Source: Burkholderia sp. Leaf177 (GTDB taxonomy: Bacteria > Pseudomonadota > Gammaproteobacteria > Burkholderiales > Burkholderiaceae). Taken from it: DNA of 64,000 bases. Under the pieces are notes generated by a model. The model saw only the letters and a program-made list of their open reading frames with translations, made no database searches and was not told where the DNA came from. Shown in pieces: positions 43,352 through 51,835 of the stretch. The DNA is taken from contig NZ_LMPF01000025.1 of assembly GCF_001424345.1 (NCBI RefSeq), forward strand, positions 332,062 through 396,061, written 5' to 3'. A program made the position numbers and the translations under genes. Each line of letters starts with the position of its first letter. Position 1 is the stretch's first letter.

Positions 43352-46060
43352 GTGAAACAGAAGAGATTGGTAACGGCGATCAAGGGCATCATTGGCGCCG
43401 AACTTGTGCTGAGCGCTGCATTCATTCCGATGGCGCACGCACAGACCGCCGACCAGAGCGGCACAGGCGGCGCGTCGGGTACGACTTCCACAACGGCCAC
43501 GACACCCGCTGCGTCGACGTCCACGGCTCCGACCAAACTTGAAAAAGTGGAAGTCACGGGCTCGCTGATCCGCACATCGGACAAGGTAGGCAACACAGAA
43601 GTCCAGACTGTGACAGCGAAGGAGATCGAACAAAGCGGCTACACCACCGTCGCCGATTTCCTGCGCGGCGTGTCGGCGAACTCCGCCAGCAGCTGGTCGC
43701 AATCGACAATGAACAGCACCGCTCCGGGCGGCGCCGGCATTGCGTTGCGCGGCCTCTCCGAGAAATACACGCTGGTGCTCGTCGATGGCCAGCGCGTGGC
43801 GAACTACGCACAAGCGGTGAACTTCACCGACACCTTTTTCGACATCAACACGATCCCGCTGAACACCATCGACCGGATCGAAATCGTGAAGACGGGCGCG
43901 GTATCGCAATACGGTTCGGACGCCATTGCAGGCGTGGTCAACATCATCACGAAGAAGAATTTCCAGGGCTTCCAGATCGACAGCCAGCTCGGCAAGGCGC
44001 AACATCCGGGCGACGCACAAGGCAGCTTCAGCGTGCTCGGCGGCTTCGGCAATCTCGCGACCGACCGCTTCAACGTCACGGGTTCGGCGAGCTGGTTTCG
44101 CGATTCGGGCTCGACCCTCGCCGACCGCGACATGACGAGCAGCCAGGACTTCACGCGCTTCGGCGGCAACAACTTGCCGGCCGGCAACAACCAGCAGAGC
44201 TTCTGGACCCAGCCCGACGGCACCAACGTTCCGCTCAACCCCTGCCCGCCGAACACCACGACGGGACGCACCGCCGGCAGCACGTGTACCTACAACACGG
44301 CGCATGACTACTCGCTGGTTCCGTCGACTACGCGGTTGAACGCCAAGGTTCGCGGCACGTTCCAGATCAACGACGACATGCAGGCGTACGCCGAGTTCTG
44401 GGGCAGCCGCGACGAGACCGTGCAGTACGGCGGCCTGCAGTCGGCGAGCAGCTTGTCGAACGTGTACAACCCGCAGACCAACAGCATCACGCCGCTCAAT
44501 CGCACCGTGCCGGGCGGCAATCCGTTCAACCCGTTCGGTGTCGATACTCCGATCAACTACACGTTCCCGACAGCAGGCGTGGGCGTGGATACCGTCTCGA
44601 CGTTCTGGAAGGCATCGACCGGGATCAAGGGATCGTTCACCACGCCGAAGCTGGGCGACTGGGACTGGTCCGTCGATGCAGGCCATTCGCAAAGCACGGT
44701 GGACAGCCACTTCTACAACTCGCTGGACGTAGCAGGCTGGCAGAACGTGCTGCAAAACGGCTCGTATAACTTCCTGAATCCGGGCTCCACGCCGAACGGT
44801 CTGGACGGCGTGTTCCGTGACGACTTCCAGCAAGCCATCACGAAGCTCGATACGGTCAGCGCGAAAACCTCGACATCGAACCTGTTCACGCTGCCTACAG
44901 GCAACGTGGGGCTCGGCCTCGGCACCGAGTTCCGTCATGAGAGCTCGATCATCAACCCGCGCACGTATTCGTCGGAGGGCATTGTGTCGCCGGCGCAGAT
45001 CCAGACGGTGGACGGCTCGCGCAACGTGGCGGCCGTGTTCTACCAGGTCGAGATTCCGATCATCCGTGCATTGACGTTCACGCAGTCGGGCCGCTATGAC
45101 CATTACAGCGACTTCGGCGGCGCGTTCTCGCCGAGCTTCGCGTTGCGCTATCAGCCGGTGCAGGCGTTCACCACCTACGCCTCGTTCAGCCGCGGTTTCC
45201 GTGCGCCGACGCTGGTCGAAAACTCGCAGGCTTCGTACACCGGTCACCAGAACCTGACCGACCCGTACGATCCGCGCGGCCCGACCAAAGCCTTCACGAC
45301 CGAGTTCACGAACGGCAACCCGAACCTTCAGCCTGAGCACACGAAGAACTACAACATCGGCTTCCAGTTGTCGCCGGACGCAACGACCGACGTTGGCGCG
45401 GGCTTTTACAAGGTTCGCATCGACGGTGTGATCGGCACGCCGGATCCGGTGGCGGTGCTTGCAGCCAACGACCCGACCCAGGTGATTCGCAACCCGGACG
45501 GCACGCTGCGCTACATCAACTCGCAGTTCATCAACCTGGGTTCGCTCGATACCGACGGCTTCGACTTCAACTGGCGCAAGACGGTCGGAACGCCAGTGGG
45601 TTCGTTCACGCTGTCCGGCGACTGGGCCTATGTGTGGCACTTCAAGCTGCACAGCCCGGGCGCGGCGACGGCGGATTTCGCCGGCAACAACCTGGCGTTG
45701 AACCAGCCGTTCGGTGCATCGAATCCGCGCTGGAAAGGCAATACGGACCTGACCTGGGATTACCGCAAGTTCACCACCACGCTGACCTGGCAGTACACGG
45801 GTCCGTACACGAACGCGATTGCGGATATCAACGGAGACACGCCTTTGTCGGTGGCATCGTATAGCCAGTTCAACCTGTTCACGAGCTATCGCGGCTTCAA
45901 GAACTGGACTATCTATGCAGGCATCAACAACCTGTTCGATAAAAAACCGCCGTTCGATGCCGAATGGACCTCGGGTGCGGATCTGACCGGTTACGACCAG
46001 TCGCTGTACACGGACGTTGGCCGCTTCTTCCAGATCGGCGCGACGTACCGGTTCAAGTAA
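43352..46060 (+). CDS. TonB-dependent outer-membrane receptor
   Basis: 902 residues from a GTG preceded by GAGGGAGA. A signal peptide (cleavage near AHA|QT) is followed by a Thr/Ser/Ala-rich linker, the plug domain (KLEKVEVTGSLIR ... ALRGLSEKYTLVLVDGQRV ... YGSDAIAGVVNIITKK) and a beta-barrel ending in aromatic ATYRFK. It takes up a large ligand across the outer membrane with energy from TonB. The linker and 'TGSLIRTSDKVGN' resemble receptors for peptides or saccharides more than classical siderophore receptors. It is divergent from exbBD-tonB and the peptide importer, suggesting a joint pathway. Confidence 0.9.
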   Translation: MKQKRLVTAIKGIIGAELVLSAAFIPMAHAQTADQSGTGGASGTTSTTATTPAASTSTAPTKLEKVEVTGSLIRTSDKVGNTEVQTVTAKEIEQSGYTTVADFLRGVSANSASSWSQSTMNSTAPGGAGIALRGLSEKYTLVLVDGQRVANYAQAVNFTDTFFDINTIPLNTIDRIEIVKTGAVSQYGSDAIAGVVNIITKKNFQGFQIDSQLGKAQHPGDAQGSFSVLGGFGNLATDRFNVTGSASWFRDSGSTLADRDMTSSQDFTRFGGNNLPAGNNQQSFWTQPDGTNVPLNPCPPNTTTGRTAGSTCTYNTAHDYSLVPSTTRLNAKVRGTFQINDDMQAYAEFWGSRDETVQYGGLQSASSLSNVYNPQTNSITPLNRTVPGGNPFNPFGVDTPINYTFPTAGVGVDTVSTFWKASTGIKGSFTTPKLGDWDWSVDAGHSQSTVDSHFYNSLDVAGWQNVLQNGSYNFLNPGSTPNGLDGVFRDDFQQAITKLDTVSAKTSTSNLFTLPTGNVGLGLGTEFRHESSIINPRTYSSEGIVSPAQIQTVDGSRNVAAVFYQVEIPIIRALTFTQSGRYDHYSDFGGAFSPSFALRYQPVQAFTTYASFSRGFRAPTLVENSQASYTGHQNLTDPYDPRGPTKAFTTEFTNGNPNLQPEHTKNYNIGFQLSPDATTDVGAGFYKVRIDGVIGTPDPVAVLAANDPTQVIRNPDGTLRYINSQFINLGSLDTDGFDFNWRKTVGTPVGSFTLSGDWAYVWHFKLHSPGAATADFAGNNLALNQPFGASNPRWKGNTDLTWDYRKFTTTLTWQYTGPYTNAIADINGDTPLSVASYSQFNLFTSYRGFKNWTIYAGINNLFDKKPPFDAEWTSGADLTGYDQSLYTDVGRFFQIGATYRFK

Positions 46061-46095
46061 GGTGCTTTAAAGCTCGCGGGTATCACAGCCCGGAC

Positions 46096-46132
46096 CTGTC
46101 CGGGACACGGAAGTCTTTCGTGTCCCGGACAG
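46096..46132 (+). terminator. Strong hairpin after the receptor gene
   Basis: CTGTCCGGGACAC (46096-46108) and GTGTCCCGGACAG (46120-46132) form a perfect 13-bp stem with an 11-base loop, 36 bp after the receptor stop. A short T-containing stretch (TGCGTTTA) follows but no real T run, so it may stop transcription or stabilise the 3' end. Confidence 0.55.
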
Positions 46133-46230
46133 TGCGTTTACGGATCGGCACTTCCAGCGCTCTTGCAGATAAAGGTTCGGATGCCGAAGTACTCGCTGTT
46201 ATCGGACAGTGGCGCATCACTATCGGCCAC

Positions 46231-46254
46231 GCTATGTGCGCTAGCCCACATAGC
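46231..46254. repeat. 8-bp inverted repeat
   Basis: GCTATGTG (46231-46238) and CACATAGC (46247-46254) are exact reverse complements around an 8-bp spacer. It lies 163 bp before the next gene. Role unknown. Confidence 0.35.
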
Positions 46255-46416
46255 CCGTGATGCCGCCCCATGAAAGTGTCGCCGATGCGCATCAATGCGG
46301 CCTGGAAAACATACCCGGGTACTAACTTCTGAACTAATTGCACTATTCTTATATGAACAATCCGGCTCGCCTGATCGTTACGGAGCCGGCAAGACATCTG
46401 CCCAGGGGGCTTCGGC

Positions 46417-48345
46417 ATGAGCCTGTTATCTTTTCGCGCGCCCGTCCTGTACGCGGCGTGCCATCGCTGCGGCAATGCGCTGACTCAAGGCGAAGACGAA
46501 TGTCCGCATTGCGGCACGAACCAGTCGCGCGCATTACGCGTGCTGGGCGCAGCCAATACGGTCGACTACCGCAATAACGTGGTGCTGATGCCTGGCCGCA
46601 TGCTCGTGCCGTATCCGAGCGTGCCGGAAGAAATCGATACCGCGATGAACATCGCGCGTGAAAGAAAACGCGTGCTGAAACGCGTGGCGTTTTATCTGGC
46701 AAGCGGCGGAATGCTGGCAATGGCGCTGGGGCTGGCTTACGCACCGGCGTTGCGGTCGCCGGTCGTGCAGCGGCTGGCGGCGTTGCCGGAGCCCGCAATG
46801 CGCCGGGCGGTGGTTGCGCCGGTTGTTCCGATGGCGCCGGAGGACAATGCAGAGGTCGCCGTTGCGGCCAGCGCGACGGTGCTTGCGGCTGCAAGTTCCA
46901 CGAACGTGCGCGATGTGGCGCCTGCGCCCCAAGTGATTGTGAAGACAGCCCCGCCCGTGAGTGTGACGTCAAACCAGGCGAGCCAGCCTCTTGTCCCGCA
47001 CGTTGTGAAGCAGGCCGCTGCCGATAAACCCGCAGCCGTCGCTCCGCCCGTTGTCGTGGCTGCAAAGCCCGTTGCGCCCCCGGTTGTAGCGGTTGCATCG
47101 GCTGAGACTCCCACTACCGCCGAAAAGGCCGCCGAGGCTTATGCGTCTGCATCCGCCATGGCAAGCAACGCGCTTGCATCGGTGGAAACGCAGGCCCGCG
47201 CATTCAACGATAAAGTCGCGAACACGTACAACACGCTGTTGGCGCTGGCTGCATCGACGATCCATCCGGCACCGGCGGAAGCGTCCGCTCAGGCCGAGGC
47301 GACGCCCGATGTTTCCAGCCCTGCGCCAATCGCAAGCAAACCTGCGACCGTTGCGAAGGCTGCACCTCCCGCACACACGAACACGGCAAACACCCCGACA
47401 GCAATCGTCCAGCAAGCCAAGCCCCGCGTCGAAACCACGGTGGCGACCCAATCAGTGCCAGTCATGGCGCCGCCCGTGCCCGTTGTGACGACTACTACGG
47501 CAGCAGTCCCCAACCCGACCGCTACCGCCGATGTCCCGATCGCGAGCCATGCTCCAGAGCCCTCCGCGCTGACTGAAAACGGCTTGCCGCGCATGTCGAT
47601 GGCGCCGATCTCGCCGGCCATGACCGCCGAGCGTCCGCCTGCCGGAAGTCCCGGCGAGACGCTGTACATCGCGCGCCTGGCGCTGCTTACGAACGACCTG
47701 AGCGCCGCTCGCAAGAATCTCGCGGAGGTTCCATCGTCGCTTGCCAACGATGTCGAAGCCAAACGAATTCGCGAAGAACTGGCGCAACGTGAAAGCGCAC
47801 GCGATACCGCCATGCAACGCGCACGCGCCTGCGACGCCGCTTCGTCCTGGCGTTGCGCGCGTCGTTACGCAAAAGAGGCGATAACGATCGATACCAGCTA
47901 TCCCGATTCGCGCGTTCTGCTCAAGCGAGTCAATTTCAAGGCGGCGCAGGCGAAGAAAGCCGCCGATGCCGCCGCGCTCCAGGCCGCGAACAACGCAGCG
48001 CACGCGCCCGTGCATTCGGCGCCGATCCGCGAAGCGGTCGCGGTTTCTGCAGTTCCACGTGCCGTGAACACGACGCCGAGCGCGCCGCAACAGGGCGCCT
48101 ACATTGCGCCTCAAGCGCCATCGAACAACACCAGCGCACCGCATTTGTTCGCCACGCCACCCGTGCGCGCAACGCACGAATCGCACGTGATTCATGACGT
48201 ACGGGAAACACGTCCTATCACCGAAACACGCGAACCGATTGTCGTCGCGCCGCCAGTTAAAGCACCCGAGCCGGAAGAGTCGCAAACACGTGTCTTCGGC
48301 GGCGGCGTACCGATCCGTCCACCCGGCCGCGGCGACGCACATTGA
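46417..48345 (+). CDS. Unassigned zinc-ribbon membrane protein with Ala/Pro-rich region
   Basis: 642 residues. The N-terminus has a zinc ribbon (CHRCGNALTQGEDECPHCG, about 15-33), then a membrane helix at about 90-112, then a long Ala/Pro/Val-rich region with Lys/Thr (about 120-400). A helical part with TPR-like character follows (about 412-520; GETLYIARLALLTNDLSAARKNLAEVP, then CDAASSWRCARRYAKEAITIDTSYPDSRVLLKRV). The C-terminus is disordered. The helical part resembles the repeats of pilus- or secretion-linked proteins, but no named family is recognised. It converges on a lipoprotein gene of unknown role (15 bp apart). Confidence 0.6.
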   Translation: MSLLSFRAPVLYAACHRCGNALTQGEDECPHCGTNQSRALRVLGAANTVDYRNNVVLMPGRMLVPYPSVPEEIDTAMNIARERKRVLKRVAFYLASGGMLAMALGLAYAPALRSPVVQRLAALPEPAMRRAVVAPVVPMAPEDNAEVAVAASATVLAAASSTNVRDVAPAPQVIVKTAPPVSVTSNQASQPLVPHVVKQAAADKPAAVAPPVVVAAKPVAPPVVAVASAETPTTAEKAAEAYASASAMASNALASVETQARAFNDKVANTYNTLLALAASTIHPAPAEASAQAEATPDVSSPAPIASKPATVAKAAPPAHTNTANTPTAIVQQAKPRVETTVATQSVPVMAPPVPVVTTTTAAVPNPTATADVPIASHAPEPSALTENGLPRMSMAPISPAMTAERPPAGSPGETLYIARLALLTNDLSAARKNLAEVPSSLANDVEAKRIREELAQRESARDTAMQRARACDAASSWRCARRYAKEAITIDTSYPDSRVLLKRVNFKAAQAKKAADAAALQAANNAAHAPVHSAPIREAVAVSAVPRAVNTTPSAPQQGAYIAPQAPSNNTSAPHLFATPPVRATHESHVIHDVRETRPITETREPIVVAPPVKAPEPEESQTRVFGGGVPIRPPGRGDAH

Positions 48346-48360
48346 TGTTCTACGGAGACG

Positions 48361-49428
48361 CTAATTCGCCGGAATCGTCACGATCGGCGTCTTCGCGTCC
48401 TGATTGGACTCCGCAAGCGCCATCAGCATCTGCACCACGGTGAACGCGTATTTCGAATCGAAATCCCGCCGGTCGATCCAGTATTGCGACGGCCCGTATT
48501 TAATATCGATATACGCGTCTTCCGGCGGTTTCTCGCCGACGTGGACCACGATCGTCGGCCGCGTTTCCACCCCGATCAAACCGATGGTCGGTTTCGTCGA
48601 CCCGTGCGCCACGAGATCTTCCGGTACATCGACCTGCGCGCCGAGGTCGGTGAGAATGCCAAGCACGGAACGCGTGACCATTGGAATGCGTTCGCCGCGC
48701 AAGGCGGATTGTCCGTAGACCACCTCGTACGTTTTTGTTTTCGGCGACAACTTCAGCAACCGGCGCACGAGCATCAGATCCTTCGATGTCTCCGCATTCT
48801 CCCCGCTCGTGGTCGCGCCGAGCGTGATGTACACGCGGCTCGCGTGGTCCTCGTCGCGCATTTCCACGTTCAACTGGCCTGCAAGTTGAAGCCGCCGGAA
48901 CGCTTGGATCAGTTCGAAGAAACCGACGCTGCCATTTGCATTCGGTCCGCCCATCGCGTTCGCGTTCTGCAAGCCGCCTATCGATTGCGCGGTGATACGC
49001 AACAACAGGTCGATGGGAATCGCGCTCTCGGCGAGCGGGAGCACCAGCCCAGGCGCGAGCGGACGAATGTAGGCCGTCGCGAAGGCCTGGCCCGTCGTCG
49101 GCGTGAAGGTGAACGTGGGATGGTTCGAGTAGGACACGCTGCCGGTCGCGGCGGCGAAGTTCTGCGTGGTGTCGCCGGCGCTGAAGGTCGAACCGGCGGT
49201 GGCATCGAAGGTATAAGCCGCGATGATCTGGCTTACGCTCAGGAACGCCGGCGAATCAGCGAATCGGATGCCGACGAGCGCTGCGAGTATCTCGCGCTTT
49301 TTGGCTTCACCGAGCGCTCTCGCGTAATCGACCTGATCGGCCTTGAGCCGTTTTGGACCGATGGCGGAGCAGCCCCCGGCGGTAATGCAGACGCACAACA
49401 TGGCGGACAGGAGGGCTTTTCTTCGCAT
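48361..49428 (-). CDS. Unassigned lipoprotein
   Basis: 355 residues with a lipobox (CITAGGC, Cys20), so anchored in a membrane. The body has no motif I know; it includes 'SVSQIIAAYTFDATAGSTFSAGDTTQN', a strand-rich middle, and a repeated-looking hydrophobic end 'YAFTVVQMLMALAESNQDAKTPIVTIPAN'. No catalytic motif is visible. It may act with the convergent zinc-ribbon protein, but that is only position. Confidence 0.6.
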   Translation of the reverse strand: MRRKALLSAMLCVCITAGGCSAIGPKRLKADQVDYARALGEAKKREILAALVGIRFADSPAFLSVSQIIAAYTFDATAGSTFSAGDTTQNFAAATGSVSYSNHPTFTFTPTTGQAFATAYIRPLAPGLVLPLAESAIPIDLLLRITAQSIGGLQNANAMGGPNANGSVGFFELIQAFRRLQLAGQLNVEMRDEDHASRVYITLGATTSGENAETSKDLMLVRRLLKLSPKTKTYEVVYGQSALRGERIPMVTRSVLGILTDLGAQVDVPEDLVAHGSTKPTIGLIGVETRPTIVVHVGEKPPEDAYIDIKYGPSQYWIDRRDFDSKYAFTVVQMLMALAESNQDAKTPIVTIPAN

Positions 49429-49534
49429 TCAGCGGGACCACGGTAATGCGGGCAGCACAGCGCCGCCCGGCGAACCGCTGCCGTTGCAACTTCCGTTCCC
49501 CGACGCGCATTCCTCTGCGGAAATCTCGCGCAGG

Positions 49535-49819
49535 CTATTGCGGCGTCGAAGGAGTTTTAGCCTTATTCGGACTTGTCGCACCCGTTGCGCCGGAGCCGTA
49601 TGCCGCCTTTTCGGCATTCTGGATATCGTTCGGATAGTTGGGATCATTGGCCGTAGGCCGATAGCCATGCGCTTCGAGGTTCTTCAGATCGGCCTTCTCG
49701 GATGCCCGCGTAGGCGGCGAATTATTCGGCTGCGCCGTTTGCGCCTGAGCGGACTGGGCGAATGTGAATGCCATCGTCGCGGCTACAAAAACGGTGCGTA
49801 CAAGGTGAAATTTCGACAT
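49535..49819 (-). CDS. DUF4148-like small exported protein
   Basis: 94 residues starting MSKFHLVRTVFVAATMAFTFAQSAQA, a clean signal peptide. The mature part contains 'PPTRASEKADLKNLEAHGYRPTANDPNYPNDIQNAEKAAYG', resembling DUF4148-type proteins with 'L-A-GY-P---D--YP--IQ-AE'. GGAGGT upstream supports the start at 49819. A second protein of this kind in the window; function unknown. Confidence 0.7.
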   Translation of the reverse strand: MSKFHLVRTVFVAATMAFTFAQSAQAQTAQPNNSPPTRASEKADLKNLEAHGYRPTANDPNYPNDIQNAEKAAYGSGATGATSPNKAKTPSTPQ

Positions 49820-49893
49820 GCTGACCTCCGGGCTGTTGTTATATCGATAAATGCCGTTACGCATCGCGCATGCCCGGCCGACTGGCGAGCTCG

Positions 49894-50577
49894 TCATGGA
49901 TTCAATCGTGCGGCGGCGCGTTTGACTATCTCCGTGCGAACCGCACGCCCTGCTTCGCTACGATTCCACACGAGGTCGGTTACGGCCTTTGGCGCGGTAT
50001 CGGGCGTGCCTGAATCGAAGGGCGGCGCGGGCGCATATTCTAGTTGAAGCTGGATGGCTTGCGCCTCGGTTTCGCCAATCAAATCAGTCAGCAGCGTCAG
50101 CGCAAAATCGATGCCCGCCGTCACGCCTCCTCCGGTCATGAGGTTGCCGTCCTGCACCACGCGCGCTTTGACGGGAATTGCGCCGAACTGATCCAGCAGA
50201 TGATGAGCCGCCCAATGCGTCGTCGCGCGACGGCCGCGTAGCAGACCTGCTGCACCGAGCACCAGCGCGCCCGTGCAAACCGACGTCACGAAGCGTGCGC
50301 TCGCCGCCTGCTTCTTGATGAAACTCAGCGCAAGTTCGTCCTCCATCAATTCACCCACGCCGATGCCGCCCGGAACGCACAGCACGTCGAGCTGCGGGCA
50401 GTCGTCATAGGTGATGGACGGTGTCAGCGACAAACCGCTACTCGACTTGACGGGTTCGAGCGTGCTGTTGACGAGATAGACCTTTGCGCCGGCGACGGAC
50501 GCGAAGACGTCGTGGGGACCGGTCAGATCGAGTTGCTGGACGCCGGGGAAAACGAGGAAACCAATATGCAGAGTCAT
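49894..50577 (-). CDS. DJ-1/PfpI-family protein, isonitrile hydratase-like
   Basis: 227 residues of the DJ-1 fold. The nucleophile elbow SVCTGALVLG has Cys101, the same position as the catalytic Cys in Pseudomonas isonitrile hydratase InhA. The N-terminus IGFLVFPGVQQLDLTGPHDVF is also typical of this group. It would hydrate isonitriles to N-formamides if this assignment holds; other DJ-1 hydrolases are possible. Divergent from a GlxA-type regulator. Confidence 0.75.
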   Translation of the reverse strand: MTLHIGFLVFPGVQQLDLTGPHDVFASVAGAKVYLVNSTLEPVKSSSGLSLTPSITYDDCPQLDVLCVPGGIGVGELMEDELALSFIKKQAASARFVTSVCTGALVLGAAGLLRGRRATTHWAAHHLLDQFGAIPVKARVVQDGNLMTGGGVTAGIDFALTLLTDLIGETEAQAIQLQLEYAPAPPFDSGTPDTAPKAVTDLVWNRSEAGRAVRTEIVKRAAARLNP

Positions 50578-50710
50578 TGATAAATCGCCTCACGGAAGGT
50601 AGATAACTGGAACTGGACGACTTGAAGATACGCCGTTAGTCTTTGGCGAGATTGTCGATTGACCCTCGTTTCACGCCAATATTTTATTTTCGATCAAAGC
50701 AAGTCCGAAC

Positions 50711-51715
50711 ATGATCCACGCGCCTCGCCGTATTCATATTTTTGCTTTCCCCGATGTCCAGTTGCTCGACGTCTCCGGTCCGCTGCAGGTTTTTGCATCG
50801 GCGAACGAACTGTCGATCGCGGCGGGGCTCGACGCGCCTTACGAGCCACGGGTCTTCGCGGCGATCTCCGGCGAGGTCCAAAGCACCGCCGGCCTCGGAT
50901 TGTTCGCGCATCCCTTGCCGACGGAGCGCGAAATCACGGATACGTTGATCATCGCGGGCGGCAGAGGCGTGCACGCGGCCTCGAAGGACGCAGCGCAGGT
51001 CGCGTGGGTCAGGGAACGCGCGCCGCGAGCACGACGGGTGGCATCGGTATGTACGGGCGCATTTCTGCTCGCCGCCGCTGGTCTGCTCGACAAACGCCGC
51101 GCCGTCACGCACTGGGCGCATTGCGATCTGCTCGGCGACCGCTTCCCGGATGTGCGCGTAGACCCCGCGCCCATTTTCATCCGCGACGGCGCGGTATGGA
51201 CTTCGGCGGGCGTAACGGCCGGTATCGACCTCGCGCTTGCGCTCGTGGAAGACGATCTCGGCCGCGCGCTCGCACTCGATGTCGCCCGCGAACTCGTGGT
51301 TTTCCTGAAACGTCCCGGCGGCCAGGCGCAATTCAGCGCGACGTTATCGCTGCAAAAAGCAGGCGATCGTTTTGCGGATTTGCACGCGTGGATTGCCGAA
51401 AACATGGCCGCGGATTTATCGATCGCGATGCTCGCCGAACGCGCCGGCATGAGCGAGCGCAGCTTCGTGCGGCACTATCGGGCGCAAACCGGCATCACGC
51501 CCGCGCGTGCAATCGACCGGTTGCGGCTGGAAGCGGCAAGGCGGCTGCTCGGCGACACCGCGTTTCCCATCAAGCGCGTGGCGGCACGCTGCGGGTTTGG
51601 ATCGGAGGAAACCATGCGGCGAAGTTTTTTGCGCGCGACAGGCGTTTCGCCGCAAGCGTATCGCGAACGATTTTCGGCCTCGAACCAAGAAGCGGATATA
51701 GGGACGCAGTCGTGA
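50711..51715 (+). CDS. GlxA-family AraC-type transcriptional regulator
   Basis: 334 residues: N-terminal DJ-1/PfpI-like domain (about 8-190, with Cys114 in SVCTGAFLL) and a C-terminal AraC helix-turn-helix pair (about 225-325; DLSIAMLAERAGMSERSFVRHYRAQTG and IKRVAARCGFGSEETMRRSFLRATG). It probably senses a small molecule through the DJ-1 domain and controls the divergent DJ-1 enzyme gene. Confidence 0.9.
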   Translation: MIHAPRRIHIFAFPDVQLLDVSGPLQVFASANELSIAAGLDAPYEPRVFAAISGEVQSTAGLGLFAHPLPTEREITDTLIIAGGRGVHAASKDAAQVAWVRERAPRARRVASVCTGAFLLAAAGLLDKRRAVTHWAHCDLLGDRFPDVRVDPAPIFIRDGAVWTSAGVTAGIDLALALVEDDLGRALALDVARELVVFLKRPGGQAQFSATLSLQKAGDRFADLHAWIAENMAADLSIAMLAERAGMSERSFVRHYRAQTGITPARAIDRLRLEAARRLLGDTAFPIKRVAARCGFGSEETMRRSFLRATGVSPQAYRERFSASNQEADIGTQS

Positions 51716-51835
51716 CGCAACGCGGCGGCGCAGCAAATCGCTCGGGCTAAATATTTTGGGCCTTGCGCCATGTCAAAGGCGGAAATTTTCGGGATAATGC
51801 TGCATTGCGCACGGCATATCCACATTTCCCGCCTT

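Larger units (their letters stand above)
46061..46416. other. Gap after the receptor gene with two hairpins
   Basis: About 355 bp without a supported gene. It contains two strong inverted repeats, listed separately, and ends in the upstream region of the zinc-ribbon protein gene. Confidence 0.4.

Noticed and set aside
43217..45652. Very long open reading frame (about 811 codons) antisense to the receptor gene
   Set aside because: Its Arg/Val/His-rich composition is that of a high-GC shadow, and the sense strand encodes an unmistakable TonB-dependent receptor.
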